The notes under the pieces: generated by a model | Databases searched by the model: none | What the model was told of the DNA's origin: nothing | Seen by the model: only the letters and a program-made list of their open reading frames with translations | Position numbers and translations under genes: made by a program | Shown here: piece after piece, positions 62,888 through 64,000 of the stretch | Numbering within the stretch: position 1 is the stretch's first letter | Layout: each line of letters opens with the position of its first letter | Assembly: GCA_041740315.1 (NCBI GenBank) | Contig: JBGSMF010000263.1 | Coordinates: 1 to 64,000, forward strand | Direction of reading: 5' to 3' | From: JBGSMF01 sp041740315 | Lineage (GTDB): Bacteria; Chloroflexota; Anaerolineae; Fen-1058 | Length of the DNA: 64,000 bases

Positions 62888-64000
62888 ATGACGATTACGA
62901 TTTTGGGCCTGGGGCCCGGCCGCATCAACCAATTGACGCTTGAAGCGTGGCAACTTTTGACCGAGGCGTCCGAGCTTTACCTGCGCACGTGCCGGCATCC
63001 CACCGTGGCAGGCTTGCCGCCGCACCTGCAATGGCACAGTTTTGATGCGCTGTACGACCAGGCTGAGGATTTTGAGCATGTCTATGATGCCATCGCCAGC
63101 CAAGTGGTGCAATTGGCGCAACGTCCCCAGGGCGTCATTTACGCTGTGCCGGGCCACCCGTTGGTAGGGGAAGCCACGGTGACGCGCATTCTCAACCTGG
63201 CCGAACAAGCCGGCATCAACGCGCGCGTCATCGGCGCGCCCAGTTTTATCGAACCCGTGCTGGAAGCGCTGCGGCTTGACGCAATGGGCGGGCTGCAAAT
63301 TTTTGATGCGCTCGACCTGGCCTCCATGCATCACCCGCCGCTCAACCCAGATGTGCCGGCCATCGTCGGCCAGCTTTACAGCCGCCAGATAGCGGCAGAA
63401 GTCAAGCTGACGCTGATGAACCAATACCCCGATGAACACCCGATGACGATTTTGCAGGCCGCCGGCACACCCAGCCAGCGCAGCGAGTCTTTGCCTCTGT
63501 ACGAGCTGGACCGGCGTGATTATGATCATCTGACCACTCTGTACGTGCCGCCATTGGCCCAGCCGGGCGGCCTGGAAATGTTCCAGGATACCATTGCGCG
63601 GCTGCGCGCGCCCGACGGCTGCCCGTGGGATCGCGAACAGACTCATCAAACGCTGAGCCGCAATCTGATGGAAGAGGCTTTCGAGGTCTTGCAGGTGTTG
63701 GATGCCGACGATGCCGGCGCGCTGTGCGAAGAGCTGGGCGACCTGCTTTTGCAAATTGTGCTCCACAGCCAGATTGCGGTCGAGTCTGGCGAGTTTAGCA
63801 TGGCTCAAGTTGTTGCGCACATTGATGCCAAGATCAAGCGCCGTCACCCGCACGTGTTTGGCAACATTCAGGTTTCGGGCGTGGACGATGTCATTAGCAA
63901 CTGGGAAGCTATCAAACAGGGTGAACGCGAGCAAGCCAACCACCAGGCCGCAACTAACAAGTCTATACTGGCCGGTGTGCCAGCGGCGCTGCCGGCATTG
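62888..64000 (+). CDS. mazG: Tetrapyrrole methylase-MazG fusion protein (YabN-like), cut by the window edge
   Basis: A plus-strand frame runs from ATG 62888 to the end of the window (371 codons so far). Residues 1-220 resemble SAM-dependent tetrapyrrole methylases: TITILGLGPGRINQLTLEAW, VIYAVPGHPLVGEATVTRIL. From about residue 240 the MazG NTP pyrophosphohydrolase begins: RLRAPDGCPWDREQTHQTLS, then RNLMEEAFEVLQVLDADDAG and EELGDLLLQIVLHSQIA with the metal-binding EExxE/ExxD acids, and KIKRRHPHVFGNIQVSGVDD. The fusion matches B. subtilis YabN. MazG cleans damaged or excess nucleotides; the methylase activity is uncertain. Confidence 0.9.
   Translation, partial: MTITILGLGPGRINQLTLEAWQLLTEASELYLRTCRHPTVAGLPPHLQWHSFDALYDQAEDFEHVYDAIASQVVQLAQRPQGVIYAVPGHPLVGEATVTRILNLAEQAGINARVIGAPSFIEPVLEALRLDAMGGLQIFDALDLASMHHPPLNPDVPAIVGQLYSRQIAAEVKLTLMNQYPDEHPMTILQAAGTPSQRSESLPLYELDRRDYDHLTTLYVPPLAQPGGLEMFQDTIARLRAPDGCPWDREQTHQTLSRNLMEEAFEVLQVLDADDAGALCEELGDLLLQIVLHSQIAVESGEFSMAQVVAHIDAKIKRRHPHVFGNIQVSGVDDVISNWEAIKQGEREQANHQAATNKSILAGVPAALPAL

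Noticed and set aside
62879..63943. 354-codon minus-strand open frame at the right edge
   Set aside because: Its product has no family features, while the plus strand of the same region encodes a clear YabN/MazG fusion with all motifs. It is a shadow frame.
1..64000. tRNA, rRNA or prophage genes
   Set aside because: I found no T-loop/anticodon arrangement, no rRNA-like stretch and no phage structural or integrase genes.

Overview
The window looks like chromosomal DNA of a member of the phylum Chloroflexota, probably an Anaerolineae-like lineage. I infer this from gene content (SpoVS, toast-rack and bactofilin-like envelope proteins, fused CydDC, two complex I clusters, F0 genes next to nuo) and from the many intergenic repeat 'words'. 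No rRNA or tRNA is visible, so the taxonomy is inference. Coding density is high. ATG, GTG and TTG starts are all used, and four-base ATGA/GTGA overlaps are common.

Layout. (1) 1-10.4 kb, plus strand: the 3' end of a complex I cluster (nuoJ-K-L-M-M-N, with two NuoM paralogues) followed directly by F0 ATP synthase genes (atpI-like, atpB, atpE, and an atpF with a delta-subunit C-terminus). No F1 genes follow. (2) 10.6-14.8 kb: a small membrane protein, murE, a family 2 glycosyltransferase and an undecaprenyl-phosphate sugar transferase. (3) 14.7-17.0 kb: a strong promoter, a TPP riboswitch with its own terminator, thiN and a thiamine-type ABC binding lipoprotein. (4) 17.1-25.4 kb: a molybdenum hydroxylase (xanthine dehydrogenase-like) cluster with two FAD subunits, one fused to the 2Fe-2S subunit, a CBS-type pyrophosphatase, a small membrane protein, a MocA-like cytidylyltransferase, and a sugar nucleotidyltransferase. 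(5) 25.4-31.7 kb: spoVS-PHP phosphatase, holB (minus strand), and an ECF sigma/anti-sigma operon with two envelope proteins. (6) 31.8-41.6 kb, minus strand: a GNAT, a GAF-type histidine kinase, and cytochrome bd oxidase with a fused CydDC exporter. (7) 41.8-43.2 kb: surE and hpt. (8) 43.3-62.8 kb, minus strand: a complete 14-subunit complex I cluster, nuoA to nuoN, interrupted three times by unrelated genes. A GNAT lies between nuoE and nuoF. A four-gene DUF488/DUF488/OB-like/615-aa cassette lies between nuoF and nuoG. A TumA/TumE-type toxin-antitoxin pair on the opposite strand lies between nuoL and nuoM. (9) 62.8 kb to the end: a YabN-type tetrapyrrole methylase-MazG fusion, cut by the window edge.

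The most unusual signals are these. First, the co-directional, overlap-linked cassette inside the nuo operon. Second, five hairpins that share the loop AT-GGGG-AT (or its complement) but have unrelated, perfectly paired stems. Third, several nested terminal-inverted-repeat elements. Fourth, a set of low-complexity repeat 'words', different at each locus, that fill intergenic gaps and also lie in frame inside cydDC, nuoG, nuoL and the 3' ends of several genes. In cydDC the words appear to form the linker that fuses CydD to CydC.

Functionally, the window carries much of an aerobic respiratory chain: two NADH dehydrogenase-type complexes, bd oxidase and its assembly exporter, and part of the ATP synthase. 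It also holds envelope biogenesis and stress genes, a molybdenum hydroxylase, and thiamine salvage.
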